A stretch of DNA of 64,000 nt from an uncultured Roseburia sp. (GCA_947644305.1 CANRYS010000013.1:1-64000); one strand, 5' to 3'; counted from the stretch's first letter, positions 7,753 through 16,744 are shown. Made by a program: numbers and translations. Notes: generated from the sequence alone by a model not told the origin.

Positions 7753-8724
7753 ATGAACAGACCAGAAGAATTAATTAAAAAAATCTATGAGGAGCAGGGA
7801 AGCATTCATGATGTATTTCTTACGGCATGCGGAGGCTCTTTGGTGGATCTTTATCCTGGATATTATTTTATCAATGCAGAATCAGAGACGATGCACTCTC
7901 ATTGGATTACGGCAAAAGAACTCATTGTGTCTCCTTCCAGATTCTTAAAGAAGGGCGCGCTTGTGATTCTGTGTTCACACGGAGGAAATACGGGTGAGAC
8001 GGTAGAAGCTGCGAAACTGGCAAAAGAACGCGGAGCGGCGATTATTACAATGACACACAATCCAGATTCCATCTGTGCGAGGGAAGAAATGAATCCGGTC
8101 GTGTATGGTTGGGAGGATGATACGAATGAGAAAGACCGGCCACAGGGGATCGTAATGCGTGTTCTCAATGAGCTGATGAAGTTTCAGGAGCCTTCCTATG
8201 CGAAATACGACGCAGTCCTTGACGGCCTGGAAAAAGCGGACGGTATTGTGCGTACAGCTGTGGAGAAAGTAAAGAATCGTACCTGGGTGTTTGCCGAACA
8301 ATACTTTGAAGAGCCGTTTCTTTATATAATGGGTTCCGGCGCTTCCTACTCACAGGCTTATGGATTTGCCATCTGCTCCCTGCAGGAGATGCAGTGGATG
8401 GACTGCTGCTATCTGCACTCAGGAGAATATTTCCACGGCCCCTTTGAGTGTACGGATGAAGACCATCTCTATATTCTGTTGATGGGCACGGGGGCAGCGA
8501 GAGTAATGGATGAGAGAGCACTCGCATTCCTTCAGAAGTATGGAAAAAAATATGAAGTGATTGATGCTGTGGAGCTTGGAATTGACGCAATTGATGCAAG
8601 TGTGAATGAGTATTTCTGTCCGATGGTATTTTATGCAATGTCTGTTGCGTACCGCACAGGACTTCAGGACAAGAGAAGACATCCGCTTGACATGAGAAGA
8701 TATATGGGTGTTGTGGAATATTAA
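7753..8724 (+). CDS. SIS-domain sugar-phosphate deglycase (FrlB-like)
   Basis: 323 residues with two SIS domains. ILCSHGGNTGETVEAAKLAK (SIS 1) and MGSGASYSQAYGFAICSLQE (SIS 2) bind the sugar phosphate. HSGEYFHGPFE and the C-terminal RRHPLDMRRYMGVVEY closely resemble fructoselysine-6-phosphate deglycase FrlB and the related FraB. Such enzymes split a 6-phosphofructosyl-amine to glucose 6-phosphate and the free amine. It follows YjbQ by 30 bases with its own AGGAGAAG site. This is the strongest clue that the operon degrades an Amadori-type compound. Confidence 0.88.
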   Translation: MNRPEELIKKIYEEQGSIHDVFLTACGGSLVDLYPGYYFINAESETMHSHWITAKELIVSPSRFLKKGALVILCSHGGNTGETVEAAKLAKERGAAIITMTHNPDSICAREEMNPVVYGWEDDTNEKDRPQGIVMRVLNELMKFQEPSYAKYDAVLDGLEKADGIVRTAVEKVKNRTWVFAEQYFEEPFLYIMGSGASYSQAYGFAICSLQEMQWMDCCYLHSGEYFHGPFECTDEDHLYILLMGTGAARVMDERALAFLQKYGKKYEVIDAVELGIDAIDASVNEYFCPMVFYAMSVAYRTGLQDKRRHPLDMRRYMGVVEY

Positions 8725-8746
8725 TCAGAATTCAGAAAGGAGAAGA

Positions 8747-9607
8747 ATGGTGGCGGAATATAATGTAAATATTTTGGGGTTTGGAGATAATGTGGTAGAT
8801 CAGTACGATCATATCAAGACTATGTATCCGGGAGGAAACTGCGTGAACCTATGTGTTTATGCAAAGATGTTCGGAGTAGAGCGCTCCGCTTATATGGGAT
8901 ACTTCGGGAACGACACAAATGCAGAATATGTAATTGATGTGCTTAAAAAGGTCAAAATCGAGACTGTGAAATGTGAACAGTTAGAAGGTGAGAACGGATG
9001 GTCACGTGTGAGTCTTGTAGACGGAGAGCGTGTATTTGTCGGATGGAATGACGGCGGAATCCGCGGAAAGACACCGTTTATCCTGGACCGTTTCGATATC
9101 GAATATATCCGGCAGTTTGATCTTGTGCATACAGGAAATTACTGTTTTACGGAAAAGGAACTGCACAAAATCAGGGAGGCAGGCGTGCCGGTGTCCTTTG
9201 ACTTTTCAGATGATTCCACACAGGAATATTATAAAGAAATTCTTCCGCATGTGACTTACGCATTCTGTTCTTTTGACGGGGACGACGAGGAGGTAAGGGC
9301 ACACCTTAAAATGATGGTGGACGGCGGCGCGAAGCTTGCAACGGCATCCCGTGGCTCTAAGGGCTGCATTCTCTATGACGGGCAGGAATACTATGAACAG
9401 CCGGCAGTTCCGATCGAAAAGGTAGTCGATACGATGGGCGCAGGTGATTCCCTGATCGCATCGTTCCTGATCGGGTACACAGACCTCACAAAGAAAGGCA
9501 TAGAACAGACTGCGGCAATCAGAGAAAGTCTTGCGGATGCGGCGGCCTTTGCTTCCAGAATCTGTGGAATTGAAGGTGCGTTCGGATACGGCACAAGCTA
9601 TCAATAA
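8747..9607 (+). CDS. PfkB-family kinase (fructoselysine 6-kinase-like)
   Basis: 286 residues. LGFGDNVVDQYDHIKTMYPG and GNCVNLCVYAKMFG match the N-terminal motifs of FrlD, and VVDTMGAGDSLIASF carries the GAGD catalytic Asp. ATG 8747 is chosen because AAAGGAGA is 4-8 bases upstream; the upstream in-frame start lies within the SIS gene. It is probably the dedicated kinase partner of the FrlB-like protein directly before it. A second kinase earlier in the operon suggests either two substrates or two phosphorylation steps. Confidence 0.87.
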   Translation: MVAEYNVNILGFGDNVVDQYDHIKTMYPGGNCVNLCVYAKMFGVERSAYMGYFGNDTNAEYVIDVLKKVKIETVKCEQLEGENGWSRVSLVDGERVFVGWNDGGIRGKTPFILDRFDIEYIRQFDLVHTGNYCFTEKELHKIREAGVPVSFDFSDDSTQEYYKEILPHVTYAFCSFDGDDEEVRAHLKMMVDGGAKLATASRGSKGCILYDGQEYYEQPAVPIEKVVDTMGAGDSLIASFLIGYTDLTKKGIEQTAAIRESLADAAAFASRICGIEGAFGYGTSYQ

Positions 9608-9692
9608 CAGAAAGATACAGGGGATTGTTTTTGGGAAGTCAGCGTACAGTGCGGCTTCGGCCTAAAAAACAATAAAAACCTGAAATAAGAAT

Positions 9693-9738
9693 ATCCCGTG
9701 GAAAATATCGTGCTGCAAAGCACAGGATTCCACGGGAT
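9693..9738. terminator. Bidirectional hairpin between convergent genes
   Basis: Perfect 11-base arms ATCCCGTGGAA (9693-9703) and TTCCACGGGAT (9728-9738) lie between the plus-strand kinase and the minus-strand amidase. The T-rich side is weak on both strands, so termination efficiency is uncertain. Confidence 0.6.
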
Positions 9739-9821
9739 GCTCCTATTATCGTTAAGGGGGTAAACATCAGTATTAACCGAAAGCCCCTTGCTGCATCCTG
9801 TGAGTTGGGGATGGGAAACTG

Positions 9822-10394
9822 TTACAGTTGTGGCAGCCCCAGATAATTCAGCAGTCCCACATAGATTCCATAAGCAAACTGATATTGCATGGTGGTCAAC
9901 AGGATATAATCTTCATAATTTGAAATATAGGCGAGTTCTACGAGGACGGAGGGCATCTGTGTCCGGCGCAGAACATACAATGACGGTCTCACATAGATGC
10001 CGTTATTTTTTGTGCCCACCCGGCGGACGATCTCCTGAACGATATCGGTGCCCAGATAATAAGAGGGGCTTCCTTCTGCGTATACATATGCCTCCGTGCC
10101 GTTGATCGCTGGATTGACATTGGAATTTACATGAATGCTGATAAAATAGTCCGCTCCCCAGGTGTTTGCCATATCCACCCGCTCCCTGAGGCTGGAGTTG
10201 GTATCATAGCCCAGGATCTCGGTAGGGGTTTGGCGGGATACTGCCACTTCAAAGCGGTAGTCAGCGGCGAGTATGTTTGAAAGATAGGCGCCGACGATAT
10301 AGGTGATATCCTGCTCTCTGGCACCAAAACCTTCCGCGCCGGCGTTAAATCCGTAAGGATTGTGTCCTTGGTCGATAAAAACCTTGATTGCCAT
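9822..10394 (-). CDS. N-acetylmuramoyl-L-alanine amidase (Amidase_3)
   Basis: 190 residues. VFIDQGHNPYG supplies the first zinc His, REQD the second ligand position (Glu), YFISIHVNSN the third His, and VLVELAYISN the catalytic Glu. These define the zinc amidase_3 fold of CwlD/CwlB enzymes, which cut the bond between muramic acid and the peptide stem. No signal peptide, membrane helix or cell-wall binding domain is seen, so it either acts after lysis, as some phage or spore enzymes do, or leaves the cell by another route. It is divergent from spoVAA, which would fit a sporulation or germination role, but no direct proof is visible. Confidence 0.85.
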   Translation of the reverse strand: MAIKVFIDQGHNPYGFNAGAEGFGAREQDITYIVGAYLSNILAADYRFEVAVSRQTPTEILGYDTNSSLRERVDMANTWGADYFISIHVNSNVNPAINGTEAYVYAEGSPSYYLGTDIVQEIVRRVGTKNNGIYVRPSLYVLRRTQMPSVLVELAYISNYEDYILLTTMQYQFAYGIYVGLLNYLGLPQL

Positions 10395-10455
10395 ACCATG
10401 ATCTCCACTTTTTATTTTATAAATTATTATATGAGATTTTAATTTGCCTTGTTAC

Positions 10456-10484
10456 GAATAGATTTGTTTTTTTCGGGGATAGTA
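10456..10484 (+). promoter_or_regulatory. Candidate forespore (sigma-F/G type) promoter
   Basis: GAATA (10456-10460) and GGGGATAGTA (10475-10484) resemble forespore promoter boxes (the latter fits GGNRANANTW), with a 14-base gap that is one short of the usual sigma-F spacing. spoVA operons are forespore-expressed in Bacillus. Confidence 0.35.
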
Positions 10485-10515
10485 GGTATGAAAGTAAAGC
10501 TAAGTGGAGGAAGAT

Positions 10516-10575
10516 ATGAATACCTGCATGGCATGGAAATGGAGATTATTTTATGGAAGATATTCTTTATATTAA
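10516..10575 (+). CDS. Possible 19-residue leader peptide before spoVAA
   Basis: ATG 10516 is preceded by the strong ribosome site GTGGAGGAAG (10504-10513) and opens a 19-codon frame that ends at 10575, overlapping the spoVAA start (10553). The peptide MNTCMAWKWRLFYGRYSLY is basic and aromatic. The spoVAA start itself has only a weak site, so translation may be coupled from this small frame. It could also be chance. Confidence 0.3.
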   Translation: MNTCMAWKWRLFYGRYSLY

Positions 10576-11179
10576 AGTAGAGCAAAATATTCCGGTGACA
10601 AAGCGGGATCTGAAGTTAAAAGATGTAGCCACACTGTACAGTACCAACACGACCATGGTGCAGAAGTTGGAAAAGGAACCCTTCTATACACTGCCCCCGG
10701 ACGGTGAGAAACTGACGATGTTCACCATCACCAAGGTATACGAGGCCATCCACCGGGTTTATCCGAATGTGACCATAGAAAACCTGGGAGAACAGGATTT
10801 TATCGTGGAGTGTGAGACGGGCAAAAAACCTTCCAAAGCCTGGGAGTACACCAAGGCAGTTTTGGTGGCGTTCATCGTGTTTTTCGGGGCGGCATTTACA
10901 ATTATGACCTTCAATGAGGATGTAAATGTATCGGGGGTATTCGAAAAGATCTATTTGATTTTCACCGGAGAGGTGCAAACCGGCGGCTCCGTTCTGGAGA
11001 TCTGTTATGCCATCGGGATTCCGATTGGTATCATAGTGTTCTACAATCATTTTAAAAGAAGAGATATCAAAAATGATCCGACACCGATTCAGGTGGAGAT
11101 GCGAACCTATGAGGAGCAGATGAATAAGGCGATGATCAAATCTGCATCGAGGGAGGGAAAGACTATTGACATTAATTGA
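10553..11179 (+). CDS. spoVAA: Stage V sporulation protein AA
   Basis: 208 residues. The N-terminal half (1-95) is the soluble SpoVAA domain and contains a repeat-like LKDVATLYSTN region; two hydrophobic segments follow (about 103-123 and 143-163), then a charged C-terminal tail. SpoVAA is part of the SpoVA complex in the inner forespore membrane that moves dipicolinic acid into the spore and out at germination. It overlaps the next gene by 14 bases. The identification rests on domain layout and the neighbours spoVAB and spoVAC. Confidence 0.85.
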   Translation: MEDILYIKVEQNIPVTKRDLKLKDVATLYSTNTTMVQKLEKEPFYTLPPDGEKLTMFTITKVYEAIHRVYPNVTIENLGEQDFIVECETGKKPSKAWEYTKAVLVAFIVFFGAAFTIMTFNEDVNVSGVFEKIYLIFTGEVQTGGSVLEICYAIGIPIGIIVFYNHFKRRDIKNDPTPIQVEMRTYEEQMNKAMIKSASREGKTIDIN

Positions 11180-11579
11180 AAATATCTTCCTGGGCTTTTT
11201 GGGGCTGAGTTTTGGATTAACCGTATCGGCAGGGGTGTTTGCCTTTATTACCATGCTCAATGTAATTCCCAGGCTTACCCAGCGAACCGGAACAGCGGTT
11301 CATCTCTACGGCTATGAAAATACGATCATCCTGGGAGGAACCCTGGGAAATATTATGTTTTTATTTGTCAAGAGTTTTCCTGTAAGTTATGTGGGATTGG
11401 CGATCTTTGGGCTTTTCTCCGGTATTTTTATCGGGTGCTTAGCGATGGCGCTGGCAGAGAGTCTCCGGGTGATCCCGATCTTCGTAAGACGACTGAAGAT
11501 GAAGGAAGGACTTCCGATCATTTTGATCGCTATTGCGCTGGGCAAATTAGCGGGAACCATCTTTCAATATTTTTTCTAA
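11166..11579 (+). CDS. spoVAB: Stage V sporulation protein AB
   Basis: 137 residues, nearly all membrane-embedded, with four hydrophobic segments. FGLTVSAGVFAFITMLNVIP and RLTQRTGTAVHLYGYENTII are typical of SpoVAB. The start is TTG at 11166, with GAGGG about 9 bases upstream, inside the end of spoVAA, so coupled translation is likely. It works with SpoVAA in the dipicolinate channel complex. Confidence 0.88.
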   Translation: MTLIENIFLGFLGLSFGLTVSAGVFAFITMLNVIPRLTQRTGTAVHLYGYENTIILGGTLGNIMFLFVKSFPVSYVGLAIFGLFSGIFIGCLAMALAESLRVIPIFVRRLKMKEGLPIILIAIALGKLAGTIFQYFF

Positions 11580-11613
11580 TGTAATAGAAAAGCCAGAAAG
11601 GAAGTATGTGATT

Positions 11614-12114
11614 ATGAATAACCAGAAGACAGATATCAAGGATGTGATCTATGAAACCGTTCCTCAGGAGAGGGACGATAAATATAATGACTATGTGGAT
11701 GAGAATACACCGAAAGTCAGTTGGATGATCAATCTTTGCAAGGCATTTCTGGTAGGCGGCATCATCTGCACGCTGGGACAGGGACTGATTAATCTTTATA
11801 TGTATCTTGGTCTGGATAAGGAGACAGCCTCACTTTACAACACGTTGTCTCTGATTTTCCTCAGCGTTGTGCTGACAGGTTTGAATATTTATCCCAAGAT
11901 TGCGAACTTTGCCGGAGCCGGGACACTGGTGCCCATCACAGGTTTTGCCAACAGTGTGGCGGCCCCTGCCATAGAATTTAAAAAAGAGGGCTGGGTGTTT
12001 GGTGTGGGATGTAAGATCTTTACCATCGCTGGTCCTGTGATTTTGTACGGTGTCGTCACCAGTTGGGTGCTGGGGCTGATCTATTGGATCGGCAAATGGA
12101 TCGGCTGGTTTTAA
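11614..12114 (+). CDS. spoVAC: Stage V sporulation protein AC
   Basis: 166 residues. A charged N-terminus is followed by about four membrane helices. FLVGGIICTLGQGLINLYM and GAGTLVPITGFANSVAAPAI are the SpoVAC signature. ATG 11614 is 8-10 bases after AAAGGAAG; an in-frame GTG at 11608 is too close to it. SpoVAC behaves as a mechanosensitive dipicolinate channel in Bacillus. A terminator follows, and the usual partners spoVAD and spoVAE are absent here. Confidence 0.92.
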   Translation: MNNQKTDIKDVIYETVPQERDDKYNDYVDENTPKVSWMINLCKAFLVGGIICTLGQGLINLYMYLGLDKETASLYNTLSLIFLSVVLTGLNIYPKIANFAGAGTLVPITGFANSVAAPAIEFKKEGWVFGVGCKIFTIAGPVILYGVVTSWVLGLIYWIGKWIGWF

Positions 12115-12172
12115 CTGCATAAAGTGATAAAACAGAAAAGGGGCTGTCGGGAAATGGCAGCTCTAAAAACAA

Positions 12173-12205
12173 GGAGACGGCAGCTCATTCCGAGCTGCCG
12201 TCTCC
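12173..12205 (+). terminator. Terminator of the spoVA operon
   Basis: Perfect 14-base arms GGAGACGGCAGCTC / GAGCTGCCGTCTCC around ATTCC, followed by CAGTTTT. It closes the transcript right after spoVAC. Confidence 0.85.
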
Positions 12206-12212
12206 CAGTTTT

Positions 12213-12401
12213 ATGAAAAAAGAAAAAAGATGGCTAACGACAACCAACAATGTCCAGATTGCTGTGGAAAATTATTTCATTGTGCACGGTCATGTAAGTA
12301 ATGACCGTACCGATTATAATACGCTGATACCAGTTCTGGAAAAACATAAAAGAGCCTTTGGCGGTATCCTCGATGGGGTGATTACAGTAAAAAAATCTTA
12401 G
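12213..12401 (+). pseudogene. Transposase fragment (IS1182-like)
   Basis: A 62-codon scrap. VENYFIVHGHVSNDRTDYNT followed by LIPVLEKHKRAFG resembles the segment of IS1182-type DDE transposases that precedes the conserved ADSGY motif. Here the sequence breaks off after AFGGILDGV and runs into a stop. No ribosome site precedes it and no terminal repeats were found. It marks old insertion activity at the left border of the following AT-rich island. Confidence 0.5.
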
Positions 12402-12748
12402 AATTCAGATTGACCGTGACAGAAGAAAAAAATATTTGCTATGGAGTAATGGCGTATTAATCAATAATGTTAAAGAAAAAGGGTTCGATTTCATATTGTT
12501 TGATAAAATTGTATTCACATGTTATGATGAGAGATATTATAATATGCTTCTTAAATAAGTCTGGTGATATGGTAGACTTTATTGTAAATGTTCAATAGAG
12601 GGTACCGTAAAATTGCTCTGTTGTTCTGTAACAATAGGCTCATTGTTCAAAGAGTTCAGAGCCAAAAATAGGTGGATTGCCCGTATTTATGCGGTTTGTG
12701 ACGTTTCGCAAACGCCTATTAGATGAAAATAATAAGAGGTGACATACG
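12402..12748 (+). other. Gene-free stretch with a C-terminal ORF scrap
   Basis: 12391-12558 reads as an open frame without a start codon, ending ...FDKIVFTCYDERYYNMLLK, and looks like the tail of a lost gene. The rest to 12748 holds no gene or clear terminator. Only the ribosome site AAGAGGTGACA of the ABC gene is evident. Confidence 0.4.
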
Positions 12749-14578
12749 ATGAAAGAGAAAGAAAATGATATGTTACAGGCAAAACGATACGGCCTGTTCG
12801 GGAATCTGTGTTTTATAGCAAGACAGACGATTAATAGTTATCCGCATTTGCTATTATTGTGTGCATTTACCGTAATCGTGAATACCGTGATTCCCGTGAT
12901 TACCACATTTCTTCCGAAGGTAGTAATTGAGAGTATAACATTGGAAAAAGGCATTAAGGAAACGCTTTTCGTAACCGTTGTTATGACGTCAATTCTGGCA
13001 CTTTGTTTGGGTGGAAAAAAGTTTTTTGAGAAGCTGGTTTTTTTTCATAAACTTCGGATGAATACCCATTACACGGAGTTGGTTGCGAGGAAAGGGATGA
13101 CGGCGGATTATTGCAATCAGGAAACTGAACGGTTTCGGAAATTGCAGACTGAAAGTGTCGCGTCATGCGACGGAAATTTTTCACCGGTGACGCAGGTATA
13201 TGATATAGGGAATGCATTGTGCACGAGCATGCTGGGTTTTTTTCTGTATTTTGGTATTTTGCTGCGGTTAAATGTGGATCTTGTTTTGTTTCTGGTTTTG
13301 ATAACCGTGGTCAGCTATCTATTGAACAAGCGGGTGACTCGATGGCTGGAGAATCATCAGGCGGAAAAGGTTGGGTATCAGCAGAAAACCGGGTATTTGA
13401 CACAGGTGTCCGGTGATTTCAAGTCAGCCAAGGATATTCGCTTGTATCGTATGATAAAGTGGCTGGGTGATGTGTATCAAAAGAACATAAAGGGCCTTAG
13501 TGGTTGGTACGGAAGGTATACAAAAAAGGTGTTTGGCGTGGCACTTTGTGACGGCGGCTTATCAATACTTCGGGAAGCTGTGGCGTATACGTACTTATTG
13601 TACTTGGTATTTCTGAGGGAAATCAGTGTGGCAGATTTTGTTTTATTTTTTGGTGTAATAACCGGATTTTCTGCTTGGTTGTCTGGCATGTTTGGGCAGG
13701 TGACTTCGTTACAGCGTATTAGCATGACCGTGAATATTCTGCGCACCTTTTTGGAGTATCCAGATGACTATTTGCGAGAAGGCGGATTATGGACGGAAGG
13801 GCTTCGAACGGGGCCGAAGGAGATTTCCTTTTCTGATGTGAGCTATCGCTATGAAGGAGCAGAGCAGGATACATTGTCTGGGTTTAATTTAACCATTGCA
13901 CCGAAGGAACATTTGGCAGTGGTAGGCTTAAACGGAGCCGGAAAAACTACAATGGTAAAGCTTTTGTGCGGTTTGACTGACCCGACGGAAGGAATGGTAT
14001 GCTATGACGGTATAGATGTTAGAGAGTATAATAGAGACAAGTACTACGAGTTGTTTTCTGCAGTGTTTCAGCAGTTTTCTTTGCTTCCGGTAACCTTTGC
14101 GGAAGCGGTGGCAGAGGAGGAAGTGTCGCTGATAAACAGAGAGAGAGTAGAGGCGTGTTTGAAGAAAGCAGGGCTTTGGGAGAAACTTGTTTCTCTTGAA
14201 AAGGGTATGGACAGCGAGTACGGAAAGGCGGTAAATGACGAGGGAACAGAGCTTTCCGGTGGTCAGATTCAGAAACTGTTGCTAGCCAGGGCGTTGTATC
14301 GAAGTGCACCGATTATGGTTCTAGATGAGCCGACTGCAGCACTTGATCCGATTGCGGAGAGTCAGTTGTATGAGACTTACAATGAGGTTATGAAGGATTG
14401 TTCTGCGGTATTTATTTCTCATCGATTGGCGTCGACCAGGTTTTGCGATCGCATTGTGCTGATTGAAGGAGGAAAAATAGTAGAAGAAGGAACGCATGCG
14501 GAGCTTCTGGCAAAACAGGGAAGATACTATGAGCTGTATGAAACACAGGCAAAATACTATAGGGAAAATGCATCGTAA
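12749..14578 (+). CDS. ABC exporter half-transporter 1
   Basis: 609 residues. The first 330 hold about six hydrophobic segments (ABC type I exporter core). The ATPase domain has Walker A GLNGAGKTT (about 392-400), Q loop in FQQFSLLP, signature LSGGQIQK (about 500), Walker B IMVLDEPTAALDP and the switch SHRLAS. The ATG follows AGAGGTGAC. It is followed by a second half-transporter 13 bases later, so the two probably form a heterodimer. Next to a radical SAM gene remnant, peptide export is a reasonable guess, but the substrate is unknown. Confidence 0.88.
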   Translation: MKEKENDMLQAKRYGLFGNLCFIARQTINSYPHLLLLCAFTVIVNTVIPVITTFLPKVVIESITLEKGIKETLFVTVVMTSILALCLGGKKFFEKLVFFHKLRMNTHYTELVARKGMTADYCNQETERFRKLQTESVASCDGNFSPVTQVYDIGNALCTSMLGFFLYFGILLRLNVDLVLFLVLITVVSYLLNKRVTRWLENHQAEKVGYQQKTGYLTQVSGDFKSAKDIRLYRMIKWLGDVYQKNIKGLSGWYGRYTKKVFGVALCDGGLSILREAVAYTYLLYLVFLREISVADFVLFFGVITGFSAWLSGMFGQVTSLQRISMTVNILRTFLEYPDDYLREGGLWTEGLRTGPKEISFSDVSYRYEGAEQDTLSGFNLTIAPKEHLAVVGLNGAGKTTMVKLLCGLTDPTEGMVCYDGIDVREYNRDKYYELFSAVFQQFSLLPVTFAEAVAEEEVSLINRERVEACLKKAGLWEKLVSLEKGMDSEYGKAVNDEGTELSGGQIQKLLLARALYRSAPIMVLDEPTAALDPIAESQLYETYNEVMKDCSAVFISHRLASTRFCDRIVLIEGGKIVEEGTHAELLAKQGRYYELYETQAKYYRENAS

Positions 14579-14591
14579 GGGGGCGCGAAGA

Positions 14592-16451
14592 ATGAAAGAA
14601 CAACTTACAATAAAGGAACGGGTGAGAATTACCAAGCGCGGAATTGGAATATTAAATCAGTATTGTCCGGGGCTTGCTGGTGGAAAAGCGATGTCTGCGG
14701 TTTTGACGGCAATACAACCACTGACTTCGGTTTGGATTTCTGCGAGAATCATTAATGAATTAGCTGGAGAGCGGCGCATGGAGAAAATAGTAACTCTTGT
14801 GGTTGCGGTGGTACTAATTAACTTTTTGATTGGACTTTTGAAAAGTATGATTGATCGTGTGACGGATGAAAAGGAAGCCGAGATGTGGAACTTTTTCGGT
14901 AAGGTATTCTCAGATAAGGCTATGACTATGGATTTTGCGGATTTGGAGGATGCGAAGATCTTGCAGCAACAAAAGGCGGCATCGGAGAATTTGTTCATGT
15001 TTGGAAATGGACTGGGACAGCTGGTATGGGGCATGAACAGTTTGGTAAATGCAACGGCTAATATTGTGTTCTCTGTCTTCTTAGTGGTTACACTGTTTGT
15101 GTCGCATACGGGAAATGCATTTATGGATTCACCTCTTTGGATTGTCGGGATTTCGCTTTGTGTTTGGCTTGGCGGACTTTCCAATTCTAAGGCGACAAGA
15201 AAGGAAAACAAGGTGTTTGAAACTTGGTGTAACAGCACGGTATGGTTTAACCGAGCATTTCAGTTTTTTGGTCATGAGCTTTCCAATACTCCGGAGCGAG
15301 CAAAGGATGTAAGGATTTACAACCAGAGCGGTGCAGCAGACCGAGCATTTCAAAAGATGAAAGAGAGAGACTGTTCGGCGGGAGAACATGTGCTTTCTAT
15401 GGCAACTTATCCGTCTATGGCAGCGGTGGCGGTTGGTATCGGAAATATGGTATGCTGGGTATTTGTAGTATTAAAGGCTTGTATGGGTGCCTTTGGTGTG
15501 GGGAGTATTGTACAGTACATAGGTGCGCTCGGAAGGCTTGGTTCCGGCGTGCAGGATATGATGTTTGTCCTAGCGGACAATGAAGTGTATTGTAGACATT
15601 TGTGGGGATTATATGAGTATTTGGATATTCCGAATCGCAAATATGATGGAATGCTTCCTGTGGAGAAGTTGGTTTTTGATGAGGAAGGTAATCAAGATTA
15701 TGAAATTGAATTCTGCAATGTAAGTTTTCGTTATCCGGGAACGGAGGAGTATGCGTTACGAAATCTTTCGTTAAAATTTAAGTTTGGAGAACGTCTGGCC
15801 GTGGTCGGCAAAAACGGTTCGGGAAAGACAACATTTATTAAGTTGCTATGCAGGCTTTATGATCCGACAGAGGGAGAAATTCGATTAAATGGAGTAGATA
15901 TTAGAAAATTCGATTATGATGAATATCTCAGTATCTTTTCTGTTGTGTTTCAGGACTTTCAACTATTCTCCTTTTCTCTGGGGCAGAATGTGGCAACTGC
16001 GATAGAGTATGACAAAGAGAAGGTGGAGCAATGTCTTATAAAAGCAGGTTTTTCAGAACGCTTAAAGACGATGCCAAAGGGTGTAGATACTGTGCTATAC
16101 AAGGATTTTGAATCGGAGGGTGTGGAAATCTCGGGTGGAGAAGCACAAAAGGTAGCTTTGGCAAGAGCACTTTATAAAGATGCGCCGTTTATCATATTGG
16201 ATGAACCGACGGCGGCGCTAGATCCGATTGCAGAAGCAGAGATTTACACGAAGTTTAATGAACTGGTAGGAGACAAAACTGCAATCTACATCAGTCATCG
16301 GTTATCTTCCTGTAAGTTTTGTGATGAAATTGCTGTGTTTGAAGATGGAGCAGTCGTACAGCGAGGAAGCCATGAGGCGTTGATACAAGAAAAGTCCGGG
16401 CTGTATCATGCACTCTGGATGGCACAGGCACAGTATTATGAGGTAGGATAG
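14592..16451 (+). CDS. ABC exporter half-transporter 2
   Basis: 619 residues with the same layout: a six-helix membrane domain up to about residue 340, then Walker A VVGKNGSGKTT (about 404), Q loop VVFQDFQLF, signature ISGGEAQK (about 512), Walker B FIILDEPTAALDP and SHRLSS. ATG 14592 is used because AAGGGGG precedes it; the longer frame overlaps the first transporter. Both ATPase sites look complete, so this pair may still work even though downstream genes are broken. Confidence 0.88.
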   Translation: MKEQLTIKERVRITKRGIGILNQYCPGLAGGKAMSAVLTAIQPLTSVWISARIINELAGERRMEKIVTLVVAVVLINFLIGLLKSMIDRVTDEKEAEMWNFFGKVFSDKAMTMDFADLEDAKILQQQKAASENLFMFGNGLGQLVWGMNSLVNATANIVFSVFLVVTLFVSHTGNAFMDSPLWIVGISLCVWLGGLSNSKATRKENKVFETWCNSTVWFNRAFQFFGHELSNTPERAKDVRIYNQSGAADRAFQKMKERDCSAGEHVLSMATYPSMAAVAVGIGNMVCWVFVVLKACMGAFGVGSIVQYIGALGRLGSGVQDMMFVLADNEVYCRHLWGLYEYLDIPNRKYDGMLPVEKLVFDEEGNQDYEIEFCNVSFRYPGTEEYALRNLSLKFKFGERLAVVGKNGSGKTTFIKLLCRLYDPTEGEIRLNGVDIRKFDYDEYLSIFSVVFQDFQLFSFSLGQNVATAIEYDKEKVEQCLIKAGFSERLKTMPKGVDTVLYKDFESEGVEISGGEAQKVALARALYKDAPFIILDEPTAALDPIAEAEIYTKFNELVGDKTAIYISHRLSSCKFCDEIAVFEDGAVVQRGSHEALIQEKSGLYHALWMAQAQYYEVG

Positions 16452-16744
16452 AGGAAGACGTAAAAACTGAATAGCGGGCTGTAAAGCTCCCCTTCTACCC
16501 GATTTGCATTCCTGGAAAAAGTGGAACGAATTTTAGGACTGGTCTGGGAAGGCAATGGTTTTCTGCTTTTATAAAAATGAATCAATATTGGTGCATCAAA
16601 TGACTTCGTTTTGACGGTGATGCTTTGGAGTTGTTTAACTTGGATATAAGGAATTTGGAAGTAGCAGTTAACCGGATGAGACAAGGAGGATAAGGTTGAA
16701 AATTATCTAGTGGTGTACATTTTACTAATCGGAGGATTATTATT
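16452..16744 (+). other. Spacer with a possible peptide-gene remnant
   Basis: No full gene. 16600-16693 encodes, with one extra T in a run of four (16609-16612), a 30-residue peptide starting MTSFDGDALELF and ending NRMRQGG before a stop. The terminal GG is like a double-glycine export leader. As written, the frame stops after MTSF. The ribosome site for the radical SAM gene, GGAGG at 16731-16735, closes the stretch. Confidence 0.3.
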
